From positions 180,572 to 244,571 of the forward strand of contig NZ_QRDX01000007.1 of assembly GCF_003386195.1 (NCBI RefSeq): 64,000 nucleotides of DNA, read 5' to 3'. The stretch's first letter is position 1; the number at the start of each line of letters is the position of its first letter. Source of the DNA: Seonamhaeicola aphaedonensis. GTDB lineage: Bacteria; Bacteroidota; Bacteroidia; Flavobacteriales; Flavobacteriaceae. Positions 34,890 through 44,947 of this stretch are shown here, piece by piece. The position numbers and the translations under genes were made by a program. The notes beneath the pieces were generated by a model. That model saw only the letters and a list, made by a program, of their open reading frames with translations. It was not told where the DNA came from and did not search any database.

Positions 34890-36419
34890 ATGAAAAAGTT
34901 AAGTTTACTATGCATAGGTTTACTATCTATGTCCTTTATTTACGCTCAGGATTTAACTGATGCCTTAAGATATTCTCAAGATAATATACAAGGAACGGCC
35001 AGATTTAGGGCTTTAAGTGGTGCCTTTGGAGCCTTAGGAGGCGACATGAGTGCAGTAAGTTTAAACCCCGCAAGCTCTGCAGTTTTTACAAGAAGTCACG
35101 CTTCATTCTCGGGCTCAAATATCGATGTTGAAAATATATCCAATTATTTTGGCGGACTAGGTTCTACAAACGAATCTAATTTCGACTTAAACCAAGCGGG
35201 AGTAGCTTTTGTTTTTGCTGCCAACAACAATTCACCTTGGAGAAAGTTTTCGCTAGCAGTGGCTTACGAAAGAACCAATAATTTTGATGACAGCTGGTTT
35301 GCTGCTGGAACTAATACCACCAATGACCCTGATTTTAGCAACTCTATTGCTAGTTATTTTTATGATTTTGCAGACGGTAAAAGACTTGATGAAATTTCAA
35401 CATTACCGGGGGAGTCTGTAGCAGATGCATATCGAGACATCGGTAATGTATATGGCTTTTCACACCAACAGGCCTTTTTAGGTTTTGAATCTTTTATTTT
35501 AGAGCCAGATGATATTAATAATGATGCCAATACAACCTATACATCTAACATTGCATCAGGCAATTTTCTTCATGATTATACGTATGCAGCCACGGGTTAT
35601 AATGGTAAAGTATCCTTTAACCTAGCAACTCAATACGAAGATAATTTATACTTAGGTGTGAACCTAAATACTCATTTCATAGATTACCAACGTTCAACTT
35701 TGTTGCTTGAGGAAAACAATAATGGTGGATCTATCGATTATGTAGAATTTGAAAACAATTTAACTACCCGAGGAAATGGATTTTCATTTCAAATTGGTGG
35801 TATCATGAAATTAAGCCAAGAATTTAGAGTAGGAATAACTTATGACTCGCCCATTTGGTATACTATTGAAGAGGAAACATCACAATACTTAGGAACAGAT
35901 GGAGCCAACGGATTTATAGAAATCTTTCCTCAGGTAGTTAATGTTTATCCTAGTTATAGACTTCAAACTCCAGCCAGATTTACAGGAAGTTTGGCTTATG
36001 TTTTTGGAACTCAAGGTTTAATTAGTTTTGATTACTCTAGAAAGGATTATGGTAGTACTAAGTTTAAACCAGAAAACGATAGCTACTACCAAGATTTAAA
36101 TGCCAATATAAGTGATGTATTTACACAAGCGGCAACTTATAGACTTGGTGGCGAATATAAACATAAACAATTTAGTTTTAGAGGTGGCTATCGCTTTGAA
36201 GAAAGTCCATATGCTGATGGTATAACTGTAGGAGATTTAAATGGGTACTCATTAGGTTTGGGTTACAACTTTGGAAATACCAAGCTAGACATAACTTATG
36301 ACAAAGCCGAAAGATCATTTAACAATAATCTTTACAATTTAGATTTTGGTACTCCACCTCAAGCTATGGTAGATAGAACAAACTCAAACATAACAATATC
36401 ATTAAGTTTTAATATTTAA
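34890..36419 (+). CDS. FadL/OmpP1-type outer membrane transport protein
   Basis: It has 509 residues with a signal peptide ending IYAQ (about residue 20). The mature start ALRYSQDNIQGTARFRALSG and the NPASSAVF motif are typical of the FadL/TodX-like family in Bacteroidota, followed by repeated beta strands ending in ITISLSFNI. It forms an outer-membrane channel for hydrophobic substrates; the old name haemin receptor is not supported by any motif here. It has its own promoter and terminator. Confidence 0.85.
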   Translation: MKKLSLLCIGLLSMSFIYAQDLTDALRYSQDNIQGTARFRALSGAFGALGGDMSAVSLNPASSAVFTRSHASFSGSNIDVENISNYFGGLGSTNESNFDLNQAGVAFVFAANNNSPWRKFSLAVAYERTNNFDDSWFAAGTNTTNDPDFSNSIASYFYDFADGKRLDEISTLPGESVADAYRDIGNVYGFSHQQAFLGFESFILEPDDINNDANTTYTSNIASGNFLHDYTYAATGYNGKVSFNLATQYEDNLYLGVNLNTHFIDYQRSTLLLEENNNGGSIDYVEFENNLTTRGNGFSFQIGGIMKLSQEFRVGITYDSPIWYTIEEETSQYLGTDGANGFIEIFPQVVNVYPSYRLQTPARFTGSLAYVFGTQGLISFDYSRKDYGSTKFKPENDSYYQDLNANISDVFTQAATYRLGGEYKHKQFSFRGGYRFEESPYADGITVGDLNGYSLGLGYNFGNTKLDITYDKAERSFNNNLYNLDFGTPPQAMVDRTNSNITISLSFNI

Positions 36420-36443
36420 AAAGAAAACAGTCCTAAATTTGAG

Positions 36444-36477
36444 AGCTTGAATATTATGTATTCAAGCTTTTATTTTT
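36444..36477 (+). terminator. Terminator of the FadL-like gene
   Basis: AGCTTGAATA (36444-36453) pairs with TATTCAAGCT (36459-36468) around a 5-base loop and is followed by TTTATTTTTT. Confidence 0.85.
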
Positions 36478-36560
36478 TGTGTAATTATTACTTACAAACT
36501 CAGACTAATATGAAAGTATTAATTATTTGCTAACATCAAGTATTACAAAAGTATAATGCT

Positions 36561-36568
36561 TATCTTTG
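36561..36568 (+). promoter_or_regulatory. -7 box of folE
   Basis: TATCTTTG matches TAnnTTTG and leaves a leader of about 20 bases to the ATG at 36595. Confidence 0.55.
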
Positions 36569-36594
36569 CAAACTAAATTTTCACATAGTTACCG

Positions 36595-37272
36595 ATGAAA
36601 TTTGATAAAGATTTTGAAGATTTTGACGCTTTAGGAAATGAGCATATTGGCACATCTCAAGATACTCCTATGCGCAGTGACGCCTTTAAATTAAGTAATG
36701 AAGAAAAGATTGACATCATTAAAGATGATGTCCGTCATATCATGGAAACTCTGGGCTTAGATCTTAATGACGATAGCCTAAAAGGTACACCTAACCGTGT
36801 AGCCAAAATGTTTGTAAAAGAAATTTTTGGAGGCTTAGACCCTGAAAAAAAACCTAGTGCGTCTACCTTTGATAATAAATACAAGTATGGCGAAATGCTA
36901 GTTGAAAAAAACATTACAGTTTATTCAACCTGTGAACACCATTTATTACCAATAGTAGGAAAAGCGCATATTGCTTATATATCAAATGGCACAGTGGTTG
37001 GCTTATCTAAAATGAACCGAATTGTTGATTATTATGCTAAACGTCCTCAAGTTCAAGAGCGATTAACCATTCAAATTGTTAAAGAACTTCAAGAAGTTTT
37101 AGACACAAAAGATGTTGCCTGTGTAATTGATGCTAAGCATTTATGTGTTAACTCAAGAGGCATAAGAGATATTGAAAGTAGTACTGTGACCTCTGAATTT
37201 GGTGGAAGATTTAAGGACAAAGCAACTCGTAGAGAATTTCTAGATTATATTAAATTAGATACCAAGTTCTAA
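36595..37272 (+). CDS. folE: GTP cyclohydrolase I
   Basis: It has 225 residues. STCEHHLLP near residue 112 carries the zinc-binding Cys and His, and VGLSKMNRIVDYYAKRPQVQERLT, CVIDAKHLCVNSRGI contain the GTP-binding and second Cys positions. It makes dihydroneopterin triphosphate, the first step to folate and pterins. A 35-residue N-terminal extension precedes the core. cysS follows after 36 bases and is probably cotranscribed. Confidence 0.96.
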   Translation: MKFDKDFEDFDALGNEHIGTSQDTPMRSDAFKLSNEEKIDIIKDDVRHIMETLGLDLNDDSLKGTPNRVAKMFVKEIFGGLDPEKKPSASTFDNKYKYGEMLVEKNITVYSTCEHHLLPIVGKAHIAYISNGTVVGLSKMNRIVDYYAKRPQVQERLTIQIVKELQEVLDTKDVACVIDAKHLCVNSRGIRDIESSTVTSEFGGRFKDKATRREFLDYIKLDTKF

Positions 37273-37308
37273 AAAAATAATTCCCAATTTTATTCTAACT
37301 AACCAAGC

Positions 37309-38790
37309 ATGCAACTTTATAAAAGTCAGGAATTAAAAATATACAATTCACTTACCGGAGAGAAAGAAATTTTTAAACCTATAAATGAGGGTCATATAGG
37401 GATGTACGTTTGTGGCCCTACGGTTTACAGCAATGTACATTTAGGTAATGTAAGAACTTTCATGTCTTTTGATGTTATTTTCAGATACCTAAAGCACTTA
37501 GGTTACAAAGTTCGTTATGTTAGAAATATTACAGATGCTGGCCATTTAGAAAATGATGCCGATGTAGGCGAAGATAAAATCACAAAAAAAGCTCGTTTAG
37601 AACAAATTGAACCCATGGAAGTGGTTCAACGCTACACTGTAGATTTTCATAACATCTTAAACACACTAAATTTTTTACCACCCAGTATTGAGCCAACAGC
37701 AACCGGTCATATTATAGAACAAATTGAACTCATAAATACCATAATTGAAAACGGTTTTGCCTATGTAGTAAATGGTTCGGTATATTTTGATGTACATAAA
37801 TTTAATGAAACCAATAACTACGGAAAGTTAAGCAAACGAAAGTTAGACGATTTAATTCATAACACCCGAGAATTAGATGGTCAAAGTGATAAAAAGAATC
37901 CGCAAGATTTTGCCCTTTGGAAAAAAGCAGAGCCACAGCACATTATGCGTTGGCCCTCACCTTGGGGTGATGGGTTCCCTGGTTGGCACCTAGAGTGTAC
38001 TGCCATGAGTACCAAATATTTGGGTGAAACTTTTGATATTCATGGTGGGGGTATGGATTTAAAATTCCCGCATCATGAATGCGAAATAGCCCAAAATGAA
38101 GCTGCTTTAGGCAAATCTCCGGTGAATTATTGGATGCATGCCAATATGCTAGAAATGAACGGACAACGTATGTCTAAATCTACTGGTAATATTATTAACC
38201 CAAACGAATTGTTATCTGGTAACAACGACAAGATGAGTAAAGCCTATTCACCTAGCGTTATTCGTTTCTTTATGGCACAATCCTCATACAGAAGTGTTCT
38301 GGATTTAACCGATGCTGGTCTATTAGCTAGCGAAAAAGGCTATAACCGCTTAATGGAAGCTATATCAATGCTTCCTAAATTAAAAGCATCCAGTACCTCA
38401 TCTATAAATATTGGTAACTGGCAACAAAAGTGTTATGATGCCATGAATGATGATTTTAATACTCCTATTTTAATTGCTAATTTATTTGAAGGTGCCAAAT
38501 ATATCAATCAAGTTAAGGAAGGTAGTGCTAAACTAACGGTCGATGATTTAGAACTATTACAAAATAGTTTAAACACCTTTATTTTTGATGTTTTAGGACT
38601 TTTAAAAGATGAAGAAACGCAATCGGGTAGTGATAAATTATCAGGTGCTGTAGATGTTCTCATAAAACTTAGACATGAAGCCAGAGCCAATAAAGATTTT
38701 GCACTATCTGATAAAATTAGAGATGAACTAGCAGAAGTTGGCATTGTTCTAAAAGACGGTAAAGACGGTACTACATTTACTGTGAATTAA
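37309..38790 (+). CDS. cysS: Cysteinyl-tRNA synthetase
   Basis: It has 493 residues. The zinc-site Cys and HIGH-like motif appear in [18 protein letters not shown], the second zinc ligands in HLECTAMS and HHECEIAQ, and the KMSKS-like loop in QRMSKSTGN. It charges tRNA-Cys in the cytoplasm. It follows folE and is followed, across a repeat-bearing spacer, by yidD. Confidence 0.96.
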   Translation: MQLYKSQELKIYNSLTGEKEIFKPINEGHIGMYVCGPTVYSNVHLGNVRTFMSFDVIFRYLKHLGYKVRYVRNITDAGHLENDADVGEDKITKKARLEQIEPMEVVQRYTVDFHNILNTLNFLPPSIEPTATGHIIEQIELINTIIENGFAYVVNGSVYFDVHKFNETNNYGKLSKRKLDDLIHNTRELDGQSDKKNPQDFALWKKAEPQHIMRWPSPWGDGFPGWHLECTAMSTKYLGETFDIHGGGMDLKFPHHECEIAQNEAALGKSPVNYWMHANMLEMNGQRMSKSTGNIINPNELLSGNNDKMSKAYSPSVIRFFMAQSSYRSVLDLTDAGLLASEKGYNRLMEAISMLPKLKASSTSSINIGNWQQKCYDAMNDDFNTPILIANLFEGAKYINQVKEGSAKLTVDDLELLQNSLNTFIFDVLGLLKDEETQSGSDKLSGAVDVLIKLRHEARANKDFALSDKIRDELAEVGIVLKDGKDGTTFTVN

Positions 38791-38854
38791 TTTGACCTGT
38801 CTTTCTTGTGAAGGCAGGAATACACAATAAAGAATGATGTTTTTAAATAATTTG

Positions 38855-38880
38855 ATTCCCGCCTTCGCGGGAATTACAAA
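38855..38880 (+). repeat. Dispersed palindromic repeat adjoining the yidD start
   Basis: ATTCCCGC-CTTC-GCGGGAAT is a perfect 8-base stem with 4-base loop, followed by TACAAA. A degenerate copy lies at 15001-15027, also just before a start codon. Confidence 0.6.
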
Positions 38881-38883
38881 ACT

Positions 38884-39108
38884 GTGATAAAGAAACTACT
38901 CATAGCACCATTTTTATTTTTGATAAAAATCTATCAGATTTTTATATCTCCAATAACACCTGCCACTTGCAGATATACCCCAACCTGTTCTCATTACAGC
39001 ATAGAAGCTTTAAAAAAATATGGGCCATTTAAGGGTGGTTGGCTGGCTTTAAAACGAATTTTTTCATGCCATCCTTGGGGAGGATCTGGGTATGATCCCA
39101 TACCTTAA
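38884..39108 (+). CDS. yidD: Membrane protein insertion efficiency factor YidD
   Basis: This 74-residue protein has an amphipathic N-terminus, then the family core [18 protein letters not shown] and [13 protein letters not shown]. The start is GTG at 38884, which fits the usual N-terminus ([17 protein letters not shown]). It helps YidC insert inner-membrane proteins. The upstream spacer ends in a palindromic repeat 3 bases before the start. Confidence 0.93.
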   Translation: MIKKLLIAPFLFLIKIYQIFISPITPATCRYTPTCSHYSIEALKKYGPFKGGWLALKRIFSCHPWGGSGYDPIP

Positions 39109-39109
39109 G

Positions 39110-39140
39110 GTCATTGAGAACGCATTGAAGCAATCTCTTT
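39110..39140 (+). repeat. Possible dispersed repeat after yidD
   Basis: GTCATTGAGAACGCATTGAA and the following GCAATCTC resemble a GTCATT-type intergenic repeat family. A relative with different inner sequence lies at 43631-43700. Confidence 0.4.
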
Positions 39141-39267
39141 GAATTAAGCCTTGACTTTTAATTGGTTTTGTAATAATTTTCATCTACCTTCGTTTACCGC
39201 CGATTATATGCTATTAAAAAAACGCATATTCAACTGTTGGCTGTAATTAAGAAAACCTATAAGTACT

Positions 39268-40068
39268 TTGAATTTTTTAAAAGCTTTTTTACTAACAATA
39301 TTCCTTACTGTTGTTTATTATATTCCTCAATCGATATTAGTACTTCTTTATAAGCATTCGAATCTGAACGTGAACTTATTCAATCCAAATTTTGAATTAG
39401 TTTGGAGTTTATCATCTATAATCGCATACTTTTTAGTTTTTCATTTCTTTTGGAAACCTAAACCTGATTACTCTACAATTTTAGAAATAAAAGGTTTGAA
39501 TTTAGATTTAATTCCATATTTAATACTTGTTGTAATTGGCTATGGATTTGTTGGACAACCATTTTGGGATTGTAACCGATTAATTGAATATTATCAAAAC
39601 TCAAACATTGAACCTTACACTGGAGGTTTAAGGAAACTGAACCTCCAATATGCATATTCACTGATAAGAGCATTAGTGATTGCTCCCATATTAGAAGAAG
39701 TCTTTTTTAGAAAATTCCTGTTTTTAAAACTTTTAGAAAAATATAAACTATTCGTCGCGATTATTATATCAAGCATTTGTTTTTCAGCAATACATTTTGA
39801 AACACCAAATAACTTAATACCTAGCTTAATTTTTGGTGTAATAAGCTGTCTCATTTTCTTCAAAACAAAAAATATTAGCTATTCCATATTACTACACTTC
39901 TTAAATAATTTATGCATAACCCTATTTAATATGTTTGGGGAATCATATTTTAACTGGTTAGATAACTTGAAGTTTAATTTTGTCTATTGGACTTTATTTG
40001 TTTTGGGGATTTTGACAATAATATTAGGTATGAAAAAAATAACTACAACCAACAAGGTGAAAAAGTAA
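39268..40068 (+). CDS. CPBP-family intramembrane metalloprotease-like protein
   Basis: It has 266 residues from a TTG start at 39268 and about seven membrane helices. It shows the three motifs of the CPBP (CAAX-protease-like) family: EEVFFR near 146, FSAIHF near 173, and LHFLNN near 212. Such proteins may cleave peptides within the membrane or act as bacteriocin-immunity factors. No partner gene is visible. The start is uncertain because no ATG fits. Confidence 0.8.
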   Translation: MNFLKAFLLTIFLTVVYYIPQSILVLLYKHSNLNVNLFNPNFELVWSLSSIIAYFLVFHFFWKPKPDYSTILEIKGLNLDLIPYLILVVIGYGFVGQPFWDCNRLIEYYQNSNIEPYTGGLRKLNLQYAYSLIRALVIAPILEEVFFRKFLFLKLLEKYKLFVAIIISSICFSAIHFETPNNLIPSLIFGVISCLIFFKTKNISYSILLHFLNNLCITLFNMFGESYFNWLDNLKFNFVYWTLFVLGILTIILGMKKITTTNKVKK

Positions 40069-40214
40069 TTACTTGGTTCTAGCCTACTCCTGAATACCAA
40101 AAACTATCGGGACTCGCGGATTTTCGACTAGTCAGTTCAATTTTTGTTTATTTAGTTGCTTTAACATACAACCATCCTTACACAAACCGATAAACAAACT
40201 CTCCTTGAACAAAC

Positions 40215-41675
40215 TTATTCCTCAGGTATATGCTTTAAAATCTCCAACACAAACTTCCAATATTTTTGAACTGACGAGATTTGAGCCCGTTCATCTGGAG
40301 AGTGTGCCCCTTTAATATTCGGGCCAAAACTAATCATATCCATATCAGGGTAATGAGTTCCTAAAATACCACACTCTAAACCAGCATGACAAGCCGCTAC
40401 ATGGGGTTTTTCTCCATTTAAATCTTCATATAACTCAGTCATTACTTTTAAAATACGAGAATCCATATTGGGTGTCCAACCCGGGTAATCTCCAGAGAAC
40501 TCAACTTCGCAACCCGTTAGCTCAAAAGTAGCGCGTAATGTATTAGCCAAATCCATTTTAGCACTTTCCACTGAAGACCTCGTTAAACAAGCTATTTTAA
40601 TATCCCCATTTTTTATAAAAACACGCGCTAAATTATTCGAAGTTTCAACTAAATTTGGAATATCAGCACTCATTCTGTATACCCCGTTTTGAGCTGCATA
40701 CAAAGCTCTAGTCACCCCTTCCTGAACACCTAAATCCATAATGCTTTTGGGAGTTTCACATTTAGTAACCACCACCTCTAAATCTGGCTCGGTTGTCTTT
40801 AATTCCTTTTTAATAGTATCAGTAATCAAAGTTATTTCTGATACAAAAGTAGCTTCATGTATAGCATCAATGGCCACTATGGCTCTACTCTCACGTGGTA
40901 TAGCATTGCGTAAGCCACCACCATCAATTTCAGAAATACGTAAACCATAATTTTCAAATCCATCAAACAGTAAACGATTCATGATTTTATTGGCATTTCC
41001 CAAACCCTCGTGAATTTGCATCCCAGAATGACCACCTTGCAAACCTTTAACTTCAATGGTAAAACCTATTTTAAATTCAGGCGTATCTTCTTCATTATAG
41101 GTTCTGATAGCAGTCACATCAATACCCCCTGCACATCCAACACCTATTTCATCATCTTCTTCGGTATCTAAATTCAGCAAAATACCTCCTTTTAACAAGC
41201 CACCCTTGAGTCCCATGGCGCCTGTCATACCCGTTTCTTCATCAATTGTAAACAAGGCTTCAATGGCTGGATGTGGTATATCAGAACTTTCTAATATAGC
41301 CATAATGGTGGCAACACCCAAACCATTATCGGCTCCAAGGGTGGTTCCTTTAGCTTTTACCCAATCACCATCTACATACATATCAATACCTTGAGTATCA
41401 AAATTAAAAACGGTGTCATTATTTTTTTGATGCACAATATCTAAATGCGATTGCATTACCACCGTGGTTCTATTTTCCATCCCTTTGGTAGCTGGTTTTT
41501 TAATGATGACATTACCCACTGCATCTACCAAAGTTTCTAATCCTAAGTTTTCTCCAAACGCTTTCATAAATGCTACAACTCGCTCTTCTTTTTTCGAAGC
41601 TCTTGGTACTGCATTTAAATCGGCAAATTTATTCCATAGTACTTGCGGCTGTAGTTGTCTTATTTCGGTACTCAT
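40215..41675 (-). CDS. pepD: Aminoacyl-histidine dipeptidase (M20C, PepD)
   Basis: It has 486 residues from the ATG at 41675 (MSTEIRQLQPQVLWNKF); seven upstream codons in frame run into the promoter box. Motifs include QSHLDIVHQK, GADNGLGVA, DEETGMTGA, GLQGGHSGMQI and HAGLECGIL, all typical of PepD. It cleaves X-His and other dipeptides in the cytoplasm. It stands alone and diverges from the DUF3810 gene with a 72-base gap holding both promoters. Confidence 0.94.
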   Translation of the reverse strand: MSTEIRQLQPQVLWNKFADLNAVPRASKKEERVVAFMKAFGENLGLETLVDAVGNVIIKKPATKGMENRTTVVMQSHLDIVHQKNNDTVFNFDTQGIDMYVDGDWVKAKGTTLGADNGLGVATIMAILESSDIPHPAIEALFTIDEETGMTGAMGLKGGLLKGGILLNLDTEEDDEIGVGCAGGIDVTAIRTYNEEDTPEFKIGFTIEVKGLQGGHSGMQIHEGLGNANKIMNRLLFDGFENYGLRISEIDGGGLRNAIPRESRAIVAIDAIHEATFVSEITLITDTIKKELKTTEPDLEVVVTKCETPKSIMDLGVQEGVTRALYAAQNGVYRMSADIPNLVETSNNLARVFIKNGDIKIACLTRSSVESAKMDLANTLRATFELTGCEVEFSGDYPGWTPNMDSRILKVMTELYEDLNGEKPHVAACHAGLECGILGTHYPDMDMISFGPNIKGAHSPDERAQISSVQKYWKFVLEILKHIPEE

Positions 41676-41695
41676 AATTACAAAATCTAGTTGCA

Positions 41696-41703
41696 CAAAG
41701 ATA
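41696..41703 (-). promoter_or_regulatory. -7 box of pepD
   Basis: The minus strand reads TATCTTTG (TAnnTTTG), leaving a leader of about 15 bases to the ATG at 41675. Confidence 0.5.
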
Positions 41704-41735
41704 CGTTTTACCAGTGAGCATTAGCAACATTTATG

Positions 41736-41743
41736 TACTTTTG
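41736..41743 (+). promoter_or_regulatory. -7 box directly before the DUF3810 start, possible leaderless transcript
   Basis: TACTTTTG matches TAnnTTTG. Only 4 bases separate it from the ATG at 41748, so the transcript would start at or next to the start codon. The same arrangement occurs at murQ. Confidence 0.5.
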
Positions 41744-41747
41744 AAGT

Positions 41748-42818
41748 ATGCTAAAAAACAAAAAACTCATTCTAGCGCTTAGTTTGGTACCTCAGTATTT
41801 ACTAATACTATGGCTTTCAAAAAAACCTGATTTTGCAGAATCTTTTTACAGCAATGGTTTGTACGTTTACATTTCAAAATTATTTAGATATACTCTGGGT
41901 TGGCTACCATTTTCTTTTGGTGATTTTGTTTATGGTTTTGGTGTTATTTACGCCTTGAGATGGTTCTTTATAAACCGAAAACGTATCCTAAAAGATACCA
42001 GAAATTGGGTTATTGATGTAGCATCTGCTTTAGCGGTTTTGTATTTTGCTTTTCACTTATTTTGGGGATTTAACTACTACCGGTTACCACTTCATAAAAG
42101 TCTAAATTTAAATAACGATTACAATACTGAACAGTTAGTGAATGTGACAAAAAAACTGATTGAAAAGTCGAATGCGCTTCACTCTGAAATAACTGGAAAT
42201 GATACTATTAAGATTAAGCTTCCTTATTCTAAAAAAGAGATTTTTAGGATGACGCCTGACGGGTATAATAATTTAAAAAGAGAATTTCCACATTTAGAAT
42301 ATCATCCCAAAAGCATTAAAAAATCTTTGTTTAGCTACCCGTTAACCTATATGGGTTTTAGTGGCTATTTAAATCCTTTAACTAACGAAGCGCAGGTTGA
42401 TGGCATTATGCCTGCGATAAAGTTTCCAACAACCTCAGCCCATGAAATGGCTCATCAATTAGGATATGCTGCTGAAAATGAAGCTAATTTTATTGGTTTT
42501 TTGGCATCAATCCATAATGACGATATATATTTTAAATACTGTGGTTATACTTTCGGGTTACGCTATTGTTTAAATGAAATTTACCGACGAGACGAAGCTT
42601 TATTTGAAACTACAGTAGAAACCGTAAATAAGGGTATTTTAAAAAATTACGAAGAAGTCCGTTTGTTTTGGGAAGCCCATGAAAATCCTTTGGAGCCTTT
42701 TTTTAAACTTTTTTACAACAGTTATTTAAAAGCAAATAATCAATCTAAGGGTATGGAAAGCTACAGTTATGTGGTAGCACTTTTAGTTAATTATTTTAAG
42801 ACTAAAGACATATATTAG
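41748..42818 (+). CDS. DUF3810 membrane protein with a metalloprotease-like HExxH motif
   Basis: It has 356 residues with three N-terminal membrane helices (first about 5-25, then 45-65 and 95-115) and a soluble C-terminal domain. SAHEMAHQLGYAAENEANF near residue 230 holds HEMAH (HExxH) and a downstream Glu, as in zinc metalloproteases. I place it in DUF3810, whose function is not established. It is followed 14 bases later by a SpoU methyltransferase gene, and the two may be cotranscribed. Confidence 0.82.
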   Translation: MLKNKKLILALSLVPQYLLILWLSKKPDFAESFYSNGLYVYISKLFRYTLGWLPFSFGDFVYGFGVIYALRWFFINRKRILKDTRNWVIDVASALAVLYFAFHLFWGFNYYRLPLHKSLNLNNDYNTEQLVNVTKKLIEKSNALHSEITGNDTIKIKLPYSKKEIFRMTPDGYNNLKREFPHLEYHPKSIKKSLFSYPLTYMGFSGYLNPLTNEAQVDGIMPAIKFPTTSAHEMAHQLGYAAENEANFIGFLASIHNDDIYFKYCGYTFGLRYCLNEIYRRDEALFETTVETVNKGILKNYEEVRLFWEAHENPLEPFFKLFYNSYLKANNQSKGMESYSYVVALLVNYFKTKDIY

Positions 42819-42832
42819 CATTTTTCATAAAT

Positions 42833-43627
42833 ATGAAAATAATTAGAAGTACTCATAACACCTTTATTAAGCAACTCATTCAACTAAAAGATAAATCTCG
42901 CGAACGCAAAAAAAAGGGTTTATTTTTAGTTGAAGGTGCACGTGAAATTTCTTTGGCAATAAAGGGAGGCTATCAGTTAGAAACCGTTTTGTTTTACCCA
43001 GAATTATTTTCTAATGAACAGTTAAACGAGTTAACAAATCAACAAATCAATACCATAGAAATTTCTAAAGAGGTATATCAAAAGTTAGCATATCGAGATA
43101 CAACTGAAGGTGTTATAGCCGTTGCAAAAACTAAAAATCATTCGTTAGATGATTTACATTTCAATACTGAAAAACCACTTTTGTTAGTAGTTGAAGCTCC
43201 TGAAAAACCAGGAAATATTGGAGCTCTTTTACGTACTGCTGATGCCGCCAATGTAGATGCTGTTATTATTGCCAATCCTAAAACAGACCTTTATAACCCA
43301 AATATCATACGTTCTAGTGTAGGTTGTGTGTTTACAAAACAAATAGCCATGGGAACTACCCCTGAGGTTATTTCATTTTTAAAAGAAAAGCACTTCAATA
43401 TTTATTGTGCAGCACTACAAGCCTCAGTAGAATACACTACTCAAGATTTCACCAAATCTTCAGCTATAGTAGTTGGAACTGAGGCAACAGGACTCAGCGA
43501 TGAATGGTTGAATAATGCCAATCAGAACATCATTATTCCCATGCAAGGAGAAATAGATTCTATGAATGTGTCTGTTGCGGCAGGAATTCTTATTTTTGAA
43601 GCCAAGAGACAACGAAATTTAAAATAA
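42833..43627 (+). CDS. SpoU/TrmH-family RNA 2'-O-methyltransferase, RlmB-like
   Basis: It has 264 residues. An N-terminal substrate-binding domain (1-100, KGLFLVEGAREISLAI) leads to a SPOUT catalytic domain with EAPEKPGNIGALLRTADA, VVGTEATGLSDEW and IPMQGEIDSMNVSVAAGI, the three SpoU motifs that form the knot for S-adenosylmethionine. It methylates rRNA or tRNA ribose; the exact site cannot be told. It follows the DUF3810 gene closely. Confidence 0.9.
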   Translation: MKIIRSTHNTFIKQLIQLKDKSRERKKKGLFLVEGAREISLAIKGGYQLETVLFYPELFSNEQLNELTNQQINTIEISKEVYQKLAYRDTTEGVIAVAKTKNHSLDDLHFNTEKPLLLVVEAPEKPGNIGALLRTADAANVDAVIIANPKTDLYNPNIIRSSVGCVFTKQIAMGTTPEVISFLKEKHFNIYCAALQASVEYTTQDFTKSSAIVVGTEATGLSDEWLNNANQNIIIPMQGEIDSMNVSVAAGILIFEAKRQRNLK

Positions 43628-43630
43628 TTT

Positions 43631-43700
43631 GTCATTCTGAACGTAGTGAAAAATCTCTATCTATAAGATTGTCAAGTCGCTAAGCGCTCCTCACAATGAC
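43631..43700. repeat. GTCATT-flanked intergenic repeat element, 70 bases
   Basis: The element begins GTCATTCTGA and ends TCACAATGAC, with GTCATT and AATGAC as inverted ends, and holds an inner GCGCT palindrome region. I recall the ends GTCATTcTGA and cAATGAC as a widespread Bacteroidota intergenic repeat. It fills the gap before the M48 gene. Confidence 0.6.
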
Positions 43701-43708
43701 ATCACAAC

Positions 43709-44947
43709 ATGCTTATGACTGCAATAACCCTTTTTTACATCATTATAACAATCGTAATAATAAATTTTATTATAGACAAGATTTTAGATGCTTTAAATGC
43801 GAAACACTTCAAAGATGAATTACCCAAAGAACTACAAGATGTTTATGATGAAAATGACTATGAAAAGTCTCAAAATTATAAAGCTACTAAATACAAGTTT
43901 AGCCTTTTAACCTCTACCTTTTCAATAATGTTAACTTTAGGGTTTTTACTTTTTGATGGTTTTGAATTTGTTGATAATATAGCTAGAAGTTATAGTTCCA
44001 ATCCCATTGTTATAGCTCTTATTTTCTTTGGAATTATTATGTTAGCTAGTGACATTTTAACCACACCGTTTTCTTACTACAGCACATTTGTAATTGAAGA
44101 AAAATTTGGTTTCAATAAAACCACTAAAAAAACTTTTGTTGTAGATAAAATTAAAGGCTGGATAATGTTGGCTATTATTGGCGGTGGTATTTTGGCTTTA
44201 ATTGTTTGGTTTTATCAAGTTACAGGCAAACACTTTTGGCTTTGGGCTTGGGGCTTAATGACGGCTTTTACAGTGTTTATGAATATGTTTTATTCAAAAT
44301 TAATTGTGCCTTTATTTAATAAACAAACACCTTTAGAGGAAGGCACTTTAAGAGATAAAATTTCTACCTACGCCAAAACTGTAGGTTTTAAACTGAATAA
44401 GATTTTTATTATTGATGGCTCTAAACGAAGCACTAAGGCCAATGCCTATTTCTCTGGTTTTGGAAGTGAAAAACGCGTTACACTCTACGATACATTGGTT
44501 AAAGATTTAGAAGACGAAGAAATTGTGGCAGTACTAGCCCATGAAATTGGCCACTATAAAAAGAAGCACATTATTTTCAATTTAATTGCCTCTGTTCTAT
44601 TAACTGGTTTAACACTTTATATTTTGTCGCTGTTTATTTCAAATCCATTGTTATCTAATGCATTAGGAGTGGAAAACGCTAGTTTTCATGTGGGACTCAT
44701 TGCCTTTATGTTACTCTACTCTCCTATTTCTGAAGTTACCGGGTTAATCATGAACATTTTCTCTAGAAAATTTGAATATCAAGCCGATGATTATGCCAAA
44801 AGTACTTATAAAGCTGAACCCCTTATAACCAGTTTAAAAAAACTATCTAAAAATAGCCTGAGTAATTTAACACCACACCCAGCGTATGTATTTATGCATT
44901 ACTCACATCCTACGCTATTGCAACGCATAAAAAATTTAAGGAATTAA
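43709..44947 (+). CDS. M48 (Ste24-like) membrane metalloprotease
   Basis: It has 412 residues (an ATG two codons later at 43715 is an alternative start). About six to seven membrane helices surround the zinc motif HEIGHYKKKH near 274 and a downstream EYQADDYA that supplies the third ligand. The layout matches CAAX prenyl protease 1/Ste24. In bacteria these proteins handle membrane protein quality control; prenylated substrates are not expected. The spacer before it is a repeat element. Confidence 0.9.
   Translation: MLMTAITLFYIIITIVIINFIIDKILDALNAKHFKDELPKELQDVYDENDYEKSQNYKATKYKFSLLTSTFSIMLTLGFLLFDGFEFVDNIARSYSSNPIVIALIFFGIIMLASDILTTPFSYYSTFVIEEKFGFNKTTKKTFVVDKIKGWIMLAIIGGGILALIVWFYQVTGKHFWLWAWGLMTAFTVFMNMFYSKLIVPLFNKQTPLEEGTLRDKISTYAKTVGFKLNKIFIIDGSKRSTKANAYFSGFGSEKRVTLYDTLVKDLEDEEIVAVLAHEIGHYKKKHIIFNLIASVLLTGLTLYILSLFISNPLLSNALGVENASFHVGLIAFMLLYSPISEVTGLIMNIFSRKFEYQADDYAKSTYKAEPLITSLKKLSKNSLSNLTPHPAYVFMHYSHPTLLQRIKNLRN

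Noticed and set aside
34890..36419. Haemin receptor
   Set aside because: There is no TonB box, plug domain or heme motif. The FadL-type N-terminus and NPASSAVF motif fit an OmpP1/FadL channel.
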